NCBI GenBank assembly: GCA_024743255.1
Contig: JANSWY010000011.1
Span: 33,168-97,167, forward strand
Reading direction: 5' to 3'
DNA from: a bacterium
GTDB lineage: Bacteria; Bacteroidota; Bacteroidia; Cytophagales; Cyclobacteriaceae
DNA length: 64,000 nucleotides
The notes under the pieces are model-generated. The model searched no databases. It saw only the letters and a list, made by a program, of their open reading frames with translations, and was not told where the DNA came from. The translations under genes were made by a program, and so were the position numbers. Within the stretch, counting starts at the first letter, position 1, and the number at the start of each line of letters is the position of its first letter. This document shows, piece after piece, positions 51,714 through 61,895 of the stretch.

Positions 51714-53273
51714 ATGAAATTAGAAAAAATCACCTTAGGAGAGACAGGTAGCTTCTCCTCACTTTTTTTGGATTATTTAGCACAGAAAGAGGAACTCAAG
51801 GCATTTTACAATCAATTTCCCACTCCAGACGTATTTGGAAAACTAATTGAAGAAAGAAACTTTAATTCCGACAAAAGGCAAGTTCTTGCTGATGAATTAA
51901 CAAGGCAATATGAAGGTTTAACGTTGGATCAATCGGTTCAAAATAACATTGAATCTTTAAGGTCCGATAACACTTTTACCATCACAACTGGTCATCAACT
52001 CAATATTTTTACTGGCCCATTGTATTTCATATACAAGATTTTGACTGTGATCAATGCCTGTAATGACCTGAAGAAACAATACCCTGATCAAAACTTTGTA
52101 CCGGTTTACTGGATGGCAAGTGAAGATCATGATTTTGAAGAGATCAACAACTTTAGCCTATTCGGTAAAAAATATACGTGGGAGTCTGACCAAAGTGGTG
52201 CAGTGGGAAGATTTAACCCGAATGGCCTTTCCAAAGTATTGGAGGAACTTCCGGAAGCAATAGAATTATTTGAGAAAGCTTATAAAGAACAAAACACATT
52301 AGCAGATGCTGCCCGATATTATGTTAATGAACTATTTGGCAAATACGGTGTAGTAGTAGTTGATGCAGATTGTAAAGCTTTAAAGAATCAGTTCAAAGAG
52401 GTAATTAAAGAAGAGATCGAGGTTCATAAGAGCAATGAGCTTGCAGAAAGCACTTCCTCGAGATTAGCCGATCTTGGTTACAAGAGTCAGATTTTTTCCA
52501 GAGAAATTAATCTATTTTATCTCCAGGAAGCTTCCAGAGAGAGAATTGTTAGAAAAGGTGATCAATACGAAGTTCTTAATACTGGAGAAGAATTAACTTC
52601 AGATAAATTAGACACACTTGTAGAAGAAAGTCCGGATTGTTTCAGTCCGAATGTGGTTCTTAGACCACTTTATCAAGAAATTATTTTACCGAATCTTGCC
52701 TATGTTGGAGGGCCTGCTGAAATCGCTTACTGGCTACAATTGAAAGGTATTTTTGATCACTATAACACAACATTCCCAGCATTAATGCCTAGGAATTTTG
52801 CAATGGTAATCAATAAAGCTACCCAGAAGAAAATTGTCAAAAACGGTCTTGATACAGCAATGCTTTTCAAAGACTCACATGATATTAAAGCTGCCTATGT
52901 TGATAAAATGGCCGAATCCAGCTTTACACTTGACGATGAGAAATCTGAACTGAATACATTCTTTGATAAACTAAAATCTAAAGCATCAGAAATCGATGGA
53001 TCTCTTGAAGGGTATATTGGTTCGGAGAATGCCAAGATGCTTAAGACGCTGGATAACATTGAAAAAAGGCTAAAAAAATCCGAGGAGCGTAAGCACGAAA
53101 CGGCTCTTGGCCAGATTGATGGCATCAAAGAAAAGCTATTCCCAGGTGGTGGACTACAGGAAAGAAAGGACAATTTCCTCAACTTTTATTTAAATAACCC
53201 AAACTTCATAGAAGAACTGAAAGATCAGTTTGATCCATTTGATTTTAGATTTCATGTGTTGATAGACGAATAA
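51714..53273 (+). CDS. bshC: Bacillithiol biosynthesis cysteine-adding enzyme
   Basis: 519 residues from the ATG at 51714; a TTG 8 codons earlier adds nothing conserved. TTGHQLNIFTGPLYFIYK, PVYWMASEDHDFEEIN and YVGGPAEIAYWLQLK (quoted in short parts) are the BshC signature blocks; a coiled coil lies near residues 425-490. It adds Cys to GlcN-malate to complete bacillithiol. The putative bacillithiol reductase ypdA is 1.5 kb downstream. Confidence 0.95.
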   Translation: MKLEKITLGETGSFSSLFLDYLAQKEELKAFYNQFPTPDVFGKLIEERNFNSDKRQVLADELTRQYEGLTLDQSVQNNIESLRSDNTFTITTGHQLNIFTGPLYFIYKILTVINACNDLKKQYPDQNFVPVYWMASEDHDFEEINNFSLFGKKYTWESDQSGAVGRFNPNGLSKVLEELPEAIELFEKAYKEQNTLADAARYYVNELFGKYGVVVVDADCKALKNQFKEVIKEEIEVHKSNELAESTSSRLADLGYKSQIFSREINLFYLQEASRERIVRKGDQYEVLNTGEELTSDKLDTLVEESPDCFSPNVVLRPLYQEIILPNLAYVGGPAEIAYWLQLKGIFDHYNTTFPALMPRNFAMVINKATQKKIVKNGLDTAMLFKDSHDIKAAYVDKMAESSFTLDDEKSELNTFFDKLKSKASEIDGSLEGYIGSENAKMLKTLDNIEKRLKKSEERKHETALGQIDGIKEKLFPGGGLQERKDNFLNFYLNNPNFIEELKDQFDPFDFRFHVLIDE

Positions 53274-53315
53274 TGATTATTTTGATGATGTTTGTGATCA
53301 AACATTAATTCCAAG

Positions 53316-54158
53316 ATGACGAGACAATTATTGAGACTATCCTTTTTATTGCTTTTGGGAGCAATTCACTTTCAAACATTTGCACAAGAAGAAACAATTG
53401 CAAGCGATCGTCCCGGTCAGGCTGTTAGTGCTTTGACGGTTGGGAAATCCATTATTCAAATTCAAAGTGGATTGAATTTTAGCAATACCAGCGCAGACTT
53501 CACTGCTTACGAATTGAATACGGGTATTTTCTCCAACTTCACTGATGTTAGATATGGACTATCTAAGGCCTTTGAAGTCCAGGCTACTTTAGGTTATAGT
53601 TTTGCAAGCACTGATGGAGTAACAGACTTTAGCCGAATCCCACCAGAAATCTCGACTGTAAATAGTAACGGCTTTAGCGTTTTTGCAATTGGTGCACGTT
53701 ATAATCTTTTAAGTCCGAGGGACTCAAAGAAACCAACCTTGGGAGTCCGAACCAACTTGTTTTTCCCGGTTAGTGATGAATTTAATAATGATACTTATGT
53801 GGATATTACATTCATGCACAGTCAGGAATTATTTGCCGGAATTGGTCTTTCCACCAACCTGGGTTTAAGCTGGAACCCTGGAGTTACCAATGAAAACACA
53901 CCTGGAATTACATATGTGATTAATCTGGGAAGGCAACTGGGCACTTCCGACTTCTCTGCGTTTGTTGAATATTACGGAGTTTATGTGGATGGAACCGGAG
54001 AATTTTCAGATGGGTTTAGTCACAATTTTGATGGAGGTTTAGCCTGGTTGTATTCAAAAGATCTTCAAATAGATTTTTCGGTAGGATATAGTAAATCAGG
54101 AGACATTACCAACTGGTTCGTTGACTCAGGTGTAAGTTGGAGATTTCAAACAAATTAA
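53316..54158 (+). CDS. Outer-membrane transporter-like protein
   Basis: 280 residues with a signal peptide (cleavage near TFAQ). Strands with the start IASDRPGQAVSA and end WLYSKDLQIDFSVGYS, FVDSGVSWRF fit the small family often called transporter / MetA-pathway phenol degradation-like. About twelve strands likely form a barrel. Substrate unknown. Confidence 0.8.
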   Translation: MTRQLLRLSFLLLLGAIHFQTFAQEETIASDRPGQAVSALTVGKSIIQIQSGLNFSNTSADFTAYELNTGIFSNFTDVRYGLSKAFEVQATLGYSFASTDGVTDFSRIPPEISTVNSNGFSVFAIGARYNLLSPRDSKKPTLGVRTNLFFPVSDEFNNDTYVDITFMHSQELFAGIGLSTNLGLSWNPGVTNENTPGITYVINLGRQLGTSDFSAFVEYYGVYVDGTGEFSDGFSHNFDGGLAWLYSKDLQIDFSVGYSKSGDITNWFVDSGVSWRFQTN

Positions 54159-54170
54159 GTCGCTTGTCTA

Positions 54171-54746
54171 ATGTTTGATGTTAGTAAAAAGACACTTCGA
54201 GATACCTATCTCTTCAAACGGAAGACACTTGTAAAGGCTGAGTTTGATGCCAGAAATCAATCTGTCTTAGAGCATTTCCAAACATTAGATAACCTTTCTG
54301 GTAAACTGGTTCATGTCTTTTTACCAATTGAAAAAAATTATGAGGTCAATACATGGCCAATAGTGGAGTACCTTAAAAGTATAGAATCAAGTGTTATTAT
54401 TTCTAAAAGCAATACGCATGAAAATACTATGCAACACTTCGCTTTTGAAGATAAAAAGCAGCTTGAACAAAATAAATGGGGTATCCCGGAACCAAAATCA
54501 GGAAAAAGGGTTTTTAGCTCCGAAATAGATGTAGTTCTGATCCCATTCATTAGTTTTGATCGTCGGGGTAATAGAATTGGATATGGCAAGGGTTATTACG
54601 ACAGATTTTTGTCGGAATGCCAGCCTGATGTTTTGAAGGTTGGGTTGAGTATCATACCTCCACTTGATGAGATTCTACAAGCCGATGAACATGACATAGC
54701 GATGGATCTTTGCGTGTCGCACCTTGGGGTTTACAGATTTGAGTAA
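54171..54746 (+). CDS. 5-formyltetrahydrofolate cyclo-ligase
   Basis: 191 residues. IPLIS/FISFDRRGNRIGYGKGYYDRFL is the ATP/folate motif of the family, and LRDTYLFKR the N-terminal one. It turns 5-formyl-THF into methenyl-THF. Its stop overlaps the ypdA start by one base (TAATG). Confidence 0.93.
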   Translation: MFDVSKKTLRDTYLFKRKTLVKAEFDARNQSVLEHFQTLDNLSGKLVHVFLPIEKNYEVNTWPIVEYLKSIESSVIISKSNTHENTMQHFAFEDKKQLEQNKWGIPEPKSGKRVFSSEIDVVLIPFISFDRRGNRIGYGKGYYDRFLSECQPDVLKVGLSIIPPLDEILQADEHDIAMDLCVSHLGVYRFE

Positions 54747-55723
54747 TGAAAAATTTTGATGTTGTTATTATTGGAGCTGGTCCGATTGGACTTGCCTGTG
54801 GAATAGAAGCTAAGAAAGCTGGATTGAGTTATGTCATCATTGACAAAGGCTGTCTGGTGAATTCCATTTACAACTACCCACAAAACATGACCTTCTTCTC
54901 GACTTCTGATAGATTGGAAATCGGAGGAGTGCCATTCATTTCTCACAACCCCAAACCCACAAGACCGGAAGCACTGGAATACTACAGAAGAGTTACCTCA
55001 TCCTGGGAGCTGAATGTAAACCTTTATGAGCATGTTGATTCTGTAGATAAAACAGCAGATAAATTTCGAATCAAAACCTCCAAAGATGACTATGAGGCAT
55101 TTTCAGTAGTCCTTGCTACAGGTTTCTATGACTTACCTTATTTGTTAAATATTCCAGGTGAAGATCTTCCGAAGGTAAAACATTACTACGATGAACCTCA
55201 CCCATACTTTGCCATGAAAATTGTGGTGGTTGGAGCCGCAAATTCTGCGGTAGATGTTGCTCTGGAGACTTACAGAAAAGGAGCCAAAGAAGTAACCATG
55301 GTTATTCGGGAAGAAGGCATTAGAGAAAGCGTAAAATATTGGGTAAAACCAGATCTGGAAAACAGAATAAAAGAAGGCTCAATCAAAGCTTATTTTAATA
55401 GCCAAATCACAGAAATCAGAGAACATGAAATTGATATCAACACGCCTGATGGTCCTTTAACTCTGGAAAATGATTATGTACTTGCAATGACAGGATATCA
55501 ACCAAATTTCGAATTCCTGACTTCAATGGGAATAGAAATTGGCGCTGATGAATATAAAACCCCAGTTCACAATACCGAGACCATGGAATCTAATGTCCCC
55601 AATTTGTTCCTAGCCGGTGTAGTTTGTGGTGGTTTGAAGACTAATAAATGGTTTATTGAGAATTCAAGAGTTCATGCTGAGGTAATTATTCAACAGGTAT
55701 CAGGAAAGCTAGCTAAAGTATAA
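54746..55723 (+). CDS. ypdA: YpdA-family putative bacillithiol disulfide reductase
   Basis: 325 residues. Two dinucleotide folds: IIGAGPIGLACGIEAKKAG (FAD) at the start and VVVGAANSAVDVALE (NADPH). The NYPQNMTFFSTS segment and lack of a CxxC redox pair fit YpdA. It would reduce oxidised bacillithiol. Its place after bshC supports that. It is convergent with the permease gene, two bases apart. Confidence 0.93.
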   Translation: MKNFDVVIIGAGPIGLACGIEAKKAGLSYVIIDKGCLVNSIYNYPQNMTFFSTSDRLEIGGVPFISHNPKPTRPEALEYYRRVTSSWELNVNLYEHVDSVDKTADKFRIKTSKDDYEAFSVVLATGFYDLPYLLNIPGEDLPKVKHYYDEPHPYFAMKIVVVGAANSAVDVALETYRKGAKEVTMVIREEGIRESVKYWVKPDLENRIKEGSIKAYFNSQITEIREHEIDINTPDGPLTLENDYVLAMTGYQPNFEFLTSMGIEIGADEYKTPVHNTETMESNVPNLFLAGVVCGGLKTNKWFIENSRVHAEVIIQQVSGKLAKV

Positions 55724-55724
55724 A

Positions 55725-58343
55725 TCATTCATTCCTTAAAAATTTCACTGGATTACTAAGAGCTGTTTTCACGGTATTGAACCCAATAGTTAACCACGCA
55801 ATCAAAAGAGATATTCCCGCAGCTGCAACAATTATCAGGATACTAATCTCAGTTCTATAAGGAAACCGTTCCAGCCAGTTTTCAGATACTAAAATTCCCA
55901 GCGGCAATGCGATTACAAATCCGATTAATACCAACATGGTAAATTCCTTCGATACAAGCATTACAATATTGTGAACACCAGCACCAAGTACCTTCCTGAT
56001 GCTTAGTTCTTTGCTTCTCTCATCAGTGATGAAGACTACCATTCCAAATAACCCAATACATGCTACAAGAATTGAGAGTACCGCAAACGCTCCTAGCAAT
56101 TGAAGAAATCTGGTTTCACTCTCATATGAATTCTGATAGGTTTCGTCAACAAATTTGAAATTGAATACTTCATTCCTTGAGAAGGAATCCCACACTTCTT
56201 CCATTTGACCGATAGTGGAACTAACCTCGGATGGCTTAATTCTCACAATCAGGTTATCTGCACTTATTCTATGCCCAGGTGTGCCAATCATATAAGCCAC
56301 AGGTTCAGTTTTGGTTTGCAGAGATTGGTAATGAAAATCCTGAACTACCCCCACAATTCTTCGATTCCTGCCTCCAAGGTTTACAGTTTTTCCAACGGGT
56401 TCATCAAGATTCATCGCATCAACCGCAGATTCATTTATCACAATTGATCTGGCCGAATCTGATTTAAATGGCAAAGTGAGATTATTACCATTTAGGATCT
56501 TAGTCTCAATAGTTTCAAAGTACTGCGGATCTATTGTTACTACATCAATAGGCATTCGCTTTTCTGGAGCCCATTCAATTCCCCAGGTGTTATTCATTTC
56601 ACTCGGCAAAGATTCCCCAGACGAGGCAATGGAAAGGACACCACTTACATTGCTCATCGCACCTTTAATGACATCTATTTGCGCCTGAAGGTCTTTAGAT
56701 TCCAATTGAACCACTACCAATTGTTCTTTATTAAAACCAAGACTCTTATTGGACATATAAGAAACCTGATTCCAAATCACCATGGTGCAAAGGATCAAAA
56801 ATGCTGAAATCCCAAATTGTAAAACCACCAAAACTCTTCTCAACTGAACCCTGCTCAATTTCTCATGAACTCCCCTGATCATCTTCAGCATATCCAATCT
56901 TGACAAAATCCACGCTGGATATCCTCCCGCAAGAATTACCAAAGTGATCATTGCCACTAGATAGCTTAATGCGATATTCTTAGAAACTAATAATGACATT
57001 GGTATCTCCTTAGAAACAAATACCGTAAATGGTTCCCACATTAGCCAGGCGAGTGAAAACGCCACAATACCCGAGGTAAAAACAACGATCCCCGATTCTG
57101 TTAGGAATAGTTTTATCAATTGTGGTTTAGACGCTCCATTAAACTTTCTTATACCTACTTCCTTACCTCTCCTATAAAGTCTTGCAGTCATCATATTGAT
57201 ATAATTGATACTGGCAATGAGCAGGATGAAAATTCCGATTGCACCAATTGCTATCACATATTTGATATTCCCATCATTTCTTGCTCCACGAATATCCTGA
57301 GAATACAAATGTGTCTCTTTGAGAGGTTGAAAAATCAACTCCATTTCAGATGCCATTTCGGCTCCAAGATGTTTTTCTAACATATCAACAGTACCTGCAT
57401 TGATTCTTTCAAAATCATTCGGATCTTCAATCAATGCATAAGTGTGCAACCAACTAAATGACCAACTATTTTCAAATTGCTTATACATGTCCAAAGCATT
57501 GGAAATAGATCCCAATACCTCAAAAGGAAAGTCCTGATTTGATGGCATTTTCTTCAAGACACCATCCACCTGCATACTTAAAACCTGATTGCCGTCATAT
57601 ACTTTAACCTCCACGATTTTTCCAACAGGATTCACACCTTCCCCAAAATATTTTGTTGAAACCTCCTCTGTTAAAACAATCTTATTGGGTGCATTTAGAG
57701 CATTTTGCTTTGATCCATAAAGAAACTCCAGATCGAAAATGGTGAAGAGCGTTGAGTCTGCCCAATAGAAGTTACCTTCATAGAAAGAAGCTTCTTCAAT
57801 ATTGACATAAACCGGATCCTGCCCAAATCTTGCATATTCAGCGCTACCAGGAAATTCATTTAGAAGAGAGGGTACCAATGGAGAAGTGGTAGAGCGACTC
57901 AGACTTCCATCGGGTTTATAGTGGTTGATAATTCTAAAAATACTATCAGCTTTTGGGTGAAAGCTATGATAACTGGTTTCATGCAGGACATAGGCATATA
58001 TGAATAATGCAGCTGTCAAAGCTGTAGTCAAACCAATTAAATTAATGGAGGAGAACAACCTATTCTTAAGAATTGATCTCATTCCTACACGGAAGTTGTT
58101 ATTGAAAATGCTCATATCGATTAGATATAGAAGTATATTTTGAGTTGTTTTGAGTCGGTACCTTTTGAGTGAGCGGATCGCTACAAGGAAGTATTTGATA
58201 TTAAGAATAAATCGAGTTTTATCGGCATTCAGATCATACCATTCATTTAGATCTCCCAGAATCTCATCCAGAAAATAATCCCTGATCAACCATTCGAGTA
58301 GTTGGTCGATCCATTTAGGTGGAGTTCTGGGAGTGGAGCTCAT
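55725..58343 (-). CDS. FtsX-type ABC permease with prefix domain
   Basis: 872 residues. An N-terminal permease prefix domain (about 1-70; IRDYFLDEILGDLNEWYD) precedes a MacB-type core: helix near 95, periplasmic domain to about 370, three helices (about 365-470), a second prefix-like helix and periplasmic domain, and a last three-helix FtsX block (about 765-860) with RSKELSIRKVLGAG. Such proteins with their own PadR-type regulator are common in the Bacteroidota. No ATPase subunit is adjacent. It overlaps the PadR gene by 4 bases. Confidence 0.94.
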   Translation of the reverse strand: MSSTPRTPPKWIDQLLEWLIRDYFLDEILGDLNEWYDLNADKTRFILNIKYFLVAIRSLKRYRLKTTQNILLYLIDMSIFNNNFRVGMRSILKNRLFSSINLIGLTTALTAALFIYAYVLHETSYHSFHPKADSIFRIINHYKPDGSLSRSTTSPLVPSLLNEFPGSAEYARFGQDPVYVNIEEASFYEGNFYWADSTLFTIFDLEFLYGSKQNALNAPNKIVLTEEVSTKYFGEGVNPVGKIVEVKVYDGNQVLSMQVDGVLKKMPSNQDFPFEVLGSISNALDMYKQFENSWSFSWLHTYALIEDPNDFERINAGTVDMLEKHLGAEMASEMELIFQPLKETHLYSQDIRGARNDGNIKYVIAIGAIGIFILLIASINYINMMTARLYRRGKEVGIRKFNGASKPQLIKLFLTESGIVVFTSGIVAFSLAWLMWEPFTVFVSKEIPMSLLVSKNIALSYLVAMITLVILAGGYPAWILSRLDMLKMIRGVHEKLSRVQLRRVLVVLQFGISAFLILCTMVIWNQVSYMSNKSLGFNKEQLVVVQLESKDLQAQIDVIKGAMSNVSGVLSIASSGESLPSEMNNTWGIEWAPEKRMPIDVVTIDPQYFETIETKILNGNNLTLPFKSDSARSIVINESAVDAMNLDEPVGKTVNLGGRNRRIVGVVQDFHYQSLQTKTEPVAYMIGTPGHRISADNLIVRIKPSEVSSTIGQMEEVWDSFSRNEVFNFKFVDETYQNSYESETRFLQLLGAFAVLSILVACIGLFGMVVFITDERSKELSIRKVLGAGVHNIVMLVSKEFTMLVLIGFVIALPLGILVSENWLERFPYRTEISILIIVAAAGISLLIAWLTIGFNTVKTALSNPVKFLRNE

Positions 58344-58657
58344 TTACCTGGCATTAAATTCCATAGATTCTCTCGAACATCCCGGGAAATTTCTAGTGCC
58401 TGTCTCCCTGCAGAAGTTATTTCATATAGCCTTTTGCTTCTTCCACCACGAGCTTTGCTTGCACCACCTACTTGAGAAGTAACATATTCCTTTTCTTCCA
58501 GTCGATACAATGCAGTATGAATAGTACTAACCGTTACTTTCCTCCCTGTCTTCTCTTCAATTTCGGTTAAGATTGATATTCCATATGCATCACCATTTAA
58601 GATGCCTACTATCAACAAAACCAGCTCTTCAAATTCTCCTAAATGAGTTCCTTTCAT
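58340..58657 (-). CDS. PadR-family transcriptional regulator
   Basis: 105 residues from the ATG at 58657; an in-frame start 7 codons upstream is inside the repeat. A winged helix: HLGEFEELVLLIV, the recognition helix with TVSTIHTALYRLEEK, and the GRSKRLYEITSAGR wing. It likely represses itself and the permease. Two near-identical repeats (58658-58680 and 58690-58712) end directly at its start codon. Confidence 0.94.
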   Translation of the reverse strand: MKGTHLGEFEELVLLIVGILNGDAYGISILTEIEEKTGRKVTVSTIHTALYRLEEKEYVTSQVGGASKARGGRSKRLYEITSAGRQALEISRDVRENLWNLMPGK

Positions 58658-58712
58658 GATTATATTCGTAAATGCCAAACAAATGTGTTGATTATATACG
58701 TAAATGCCAAAC
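58658..58712. promoter_or_regulatory. Tandem 23-base direct repeats before the PadR gene
   Basis: A 23-base unit ending CGTAAATGCCAAAC occurs at 58658-58680 and again at 58690-58712 with a single mismatch; starts are 32 bases apart (about three helix turns). The inner copy abuts the PadR start codon. A regulator binding to both copies would block transcription or translation start. It is likely the PadR operator. Confidence 0.6.
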
Positions 58713-58798
58713 TAATAGTTTAAATAGTTTATTGGACGATTTTAAGTAACTTGAGTTGAAAATTGCCCGTTAATATTTATACCTCCACTTGTCTGTCT

Positions 58799-59254
58799 GT
58801 GAATCTGTTTAAAAAAATATCTCTATCCTTCAAGAAAATTGACTCGGCTTTAATTGCTCAATTGGTATCCAAAAAAGACATTGAGCCCTTGCAACACATC
58901 TTTCAAAAGTCGAGCTATAAAAAGCGCATTAGCTATGTTCAGGAAATCGGGAAAGTTTTATCTCCGCATGCAATTGATGTGTTATTTCATTTCATTAATG
59001 ATTCCGTAAGAATTGTTGTCTGGGAAATAATTAATATACTTTCTCTTAAACCATTATCTGAAGTTCAAACTGCTATTCTTAAACGCAAACGTTATGAGTT
59101 AACTAAAGCAGACGAGAAAGAGAAAAACTGGCCTAAGGGTAAACCAAGAATGGGTTACAATAAATTAGGAGTCGGTTTCAAAGAAACACCTTCTGACAGA
59201 ATGAATGAAAACTATAATCATCAACGTGATCTGAATTACCAACCCTGGTATTGA
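58799..59254 (+). CDS. Hypothetical helical (HEAT-like) protein
   Basis: 151 residues from GTG 58799; an in-frame TTG at 58763 is also possible. The first two thirds (about 5-100) are paired helices such as AIDVLFHFINDSVRIVVWEI, like a HEAT repeat. The end is basic, then polar and Asn/Tyr-rich. No family recognised. It is divergent from the PadR gene. Confidence 0.55.
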   Translation: MNLFKKISLSFKKIDSALIAQLVSKKDIEPLQHIFQKSSYKKRISYVQEIGKVLSPHAIDVLFHFINDSVRIVVWEIINILSLKPLSEVQTAILKRKRYELTKADEKEKNWPKGKPRMGYNKLGVGFKETPSDRMNENYNHQRDLNYQPWY

Positions 59255-59392
59255 AATATTAAAGTTTCAAAAAATAATTTCCCAAAACGGTAACATTCGT
59301 CAATTCATATAGTCTTTTGTACAGTTTGTAGATAAAATTTTTCAGTCTGGAGCAATTTTGGAAACATTGTTGCTTGTTAACCAGTAGTATTG

Positions 59393-59421
59393 TTGGAGCA
59401 AACGAACCATTTATGATTTTG
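59393..59421 (+). promoter_or_regulatory. Possible promoter of the TonB receptor operon
   Basis: TTG at 59393-59395, an 18-base spacer, then TGATTTTG (59414-59421), one mismatch to TAnnTTTG. About 75 bases before the TonB-receptor ATG. The 241-base gap 59255-59495 otherwise shows only a short AGGC...GCCT hairpin near 59440. Confidence 0.3.
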
Positions 59422-59495
59422 CGCGACTAATACACTACAAAGGCCCTAGAGCCTACATAACATTTTTAGAAAAACTCAAACACTAAAATCGAAAG

Positions 59496-61889
59496 ATGAA
59501 ATCGACAATTTTAGGGATCTTATGTTCCCTATCGGTCCTGGTCTGCTCGGCCCAGGATCAATTCACAGTGAGTGGCTATATCAAAGATGCCGCAAACGGT
59601 GAAGCCTTAATTGGTGCCACCGTCTACATTAAGGAGATTCAGGGGGGAACTGTTACCAACGTATATGGGTATTATGCAGTAACGCTTCCACCTGGGGAAT
59701 ACAACATTGAGTATCGGTACATTGGATTTACCAATGTGAATCAAACCATTACCGTTGACCAAAACGTCCGTCTGGATTTGGAACTCAAAGCGGATAATCA
59801 ACAACTGGAAGAAGTAGTGGTAACAGCTGAAGCAATCGATGAAAATGTCAGAAGCATCGAAATGAGTGTTGCTGAACTGGACATTAAATCAATTGAAAAA
59901 CTTCCGGCATTTGCTGGTGAGGTTGATATCATTAAAAGTATCCAATTACTGCCTGGAGTAAGTACAGTTGGTGAAGGTGCTTCTGGATTTAACGTTCGTG
60001 GCGGTAGCGTTGGACAAAACCTGGTATTGCTTGATGAAGCTCCGGTTTATCAGTCGTCTCACCTTTTTGGGTTCTTCTCAGTATTCAATCCGGATGCTGT
60101 TAAGGACGTGAAGCTTTACAAAGGTGGAATTCCTGCACGATATGGAGGTAGACTTTCTTCAATTCTTGATATCAGAATGAAGGAAGGAAATAGCAAGGAA
60201 TACGATGTTACCGGAGGAGTTGGTACCGTATTTAGTAGATTGGCGATTGAAGGTCCTATTAAGAAAGACAAGTCTTCATTCATAATAGCGGGTAGAAGAT
60301 CATATGCGGATATCCTTGCAAGACCATTTACCGATATTTTCGAAGATGGAGCTGGCCTTTATTTCTATGACCTTACAGCAAAAACAAACTTCAATATCAA
60401 CGACAAAAACAGAATTTATCTATCTGGGTACTTTGGTAGAGATGTTTTCAAGTTTGACGAAAGACAAGGGTTTGATTGGGGTAACCAAACTGCATCATTC
60501 AGATGGAACCACCTGTTTAGTGAGAAACTATTCAGTAATACCACGCTATTTTATAGTAACTATGATTATGGATTTAGTTTCGGTGAAAATGACATGGATA
60601 AGTTCGACTGGAACTCCAGAATTATCACTTATGACTTCAAACCGGAATTCACCTGGTTTATCAATAACAGCAATGAATTGACGTTTGGTGGTGAGGCTTT
60701 GCTATACAGATTTAAACCAGCAAATGCAGTTGGTGTAAGTGACGGTGTTTCTACAGACATTAGTTTAGATGAAAGAAAAGCAATTGAGACTGCCTTATAT
60801 GTCGGTAATGATCAAAAACTAAGTGAGAAACTATCGCTGCAATATGGATTGCGACTTTCTACGTTCAGTTACATTGGAGGAACTGTATACAACTATGGAG
60901 AGGCAACTCCAGGTGACGACAGACCTTTGATTTCAACTGAGGAAAAGAAAGATTGGGAAACGATTAAAACCTACATGAATCTGGAGCCAAGATTCTCATT
61001 TAGGTATTCGTTGAATACTACTTCATCAATCAAGGGTAGCTACAACAGAATGAATCAATACATTCATTTGATCTCTAATACAACAGCTGCCACTCCAATT
61101 GATGTATGGCAACCGAGTACCAATAATATCAGGCCTCAGCAAGGAAATCAGGTAGCACTTGGTTACTTCAAAAACCTTAGAGGTAATAAGTATGAGTTCT
61201 CCGCTGAAGGGTATTACAAATGGAATTCCGATCAGGTAGATTATGTAGATGGTGCTGATTTATTAATAAATGAATTCCTTGAAGCTGAATTATTATCAGG
61301 TGATGGAAGAGCATATGGATTGGAGCTTTATGCCAAGAAAAACGCTGGTCGATTTACAGGTTGGTTAAGTTATACCTTAGGGTGGGCAGAGCTTAGAGTA
61401 GATGGAATCAATTTCGGTGATGACAATGTCAATAGAGAAGGAAAATGGTATCCAACAAGATTTGATCAAAGACACAATCTAAAAGTTGCTGCTTTCTATG
61501 ATATCAATGAAAAACTTCAATTATCAGGTAACTTCAGTTATATCGCGGGAACTCCAACAACATTCCCTACAGACAGACTAACTGTTCAGGATTATGTGAT
61601 TCCTTATATCAGTGGAAGTGAAAGAAACAACTTCAGAATTCCTGATTATCATAGGTTAGACCTTTCCTTAACTATCAATGACATTTGGATGGGCAAAAAA
61701 GGTAGAGGCGGTGAAGACTATCTGGTTATCTCAATCTATAACTTGTATGGTCGACAAAATCCGTTTAGCATCTATTTCTCACAAGGAACAGATAGACCAA
61801 TTGTGGGTGATCCAATTGCAACATCAGCGACACAGTTGTCAATTTTAGGAAGTGTTTTACCAGCAGTTTCATACAACTTCAAATTTTAA
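59496..61889 (+). CDS. TonB-dependent receptor with carboxypeptidase-like regulatory domain
   Basis: 797 residues with a signal peptide (cleavage near VCSAQ). An N-terminal carboxypeptidase-D-like domain (about 20-105; VSGYIKDAANGEALIGATVYI split), then the plug domain (LPAFAGEVDIIKSIQLLPGV, GFNVRGGSVGQNLVLLDE, parts), then a 22-strand barrel ending in VSYNFKF. Imports a large or scarce substrate energised by TonB. The next gene is the DUF4249 partner lipoprotein, 6 bases on. Confidence 0.95.
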   Translation: MKSTILGILCSLSVLVCSAQDQFTVSGYIKDAANGEALIGATVYIKEIQGGTVTNVYGYYAVTLPPGEYNIEYRYIGFTNVNQTITVDQNVRLDLELKADNQQLEEVVVTAEAIDENVRSIEMSVAELDIKSIEKLPAFAGEVDIIKSIQLLPGVSTVGEGASGFNVRGGSVGQNLVLLDEAPVYQSSHLFGFFSVFNPDAVKDVKLYKGGIPARYGGRLSSILDIRMKEGNSKEYDVTGGVGTVFSRLAIEGPIKKDKSSFIIAGRRSYADILARPFTDIFEDGAGLYFYDLTAKTNFNINDKNRIYLSGYFGRDVFKFDERQGFDWGNQTASFRWNHLFSEKLFSNTTLFYSNYDYGFSFGENDMDKFDWNSRIITYDFKPEFTWFINNSNELTFGGEALLYRFKPANAVGVSDGVSTDISLDERKAIETALYVGNDQKLSEKLSLQYGLRLSTFSYIGGTVYNYGEATPGDDRPLISTEEKKDWETIKTYMNLEPRFSFRYSLNTTSSIKGSYNRMNQYIHLISNTTAATPIDVWQPSTNNIRPQQGNQVALGYFKNLRGNKYEFSAEGYYKWNSDQVDYVDGADLLINEFLEAELLSGDGRAYGLELYAKKNAGRFTGWLSYTLGWAELRVDGINFGDDNVNREGKWYPTRFDQRHNLKVAAFYDINEKLQLSGNFSYIAGTPTTFPTDRLTVQDYVIPYISGSERNNFRIPDYHRLDLSLTINDIWMGKKGRGGEDYLVISIYNLYGRQNPFSIYFSQGTDRPIVGDPIATSATQLSILGSVLPAVSYNFKF

Positions 61890-61895
61890 GAAATA

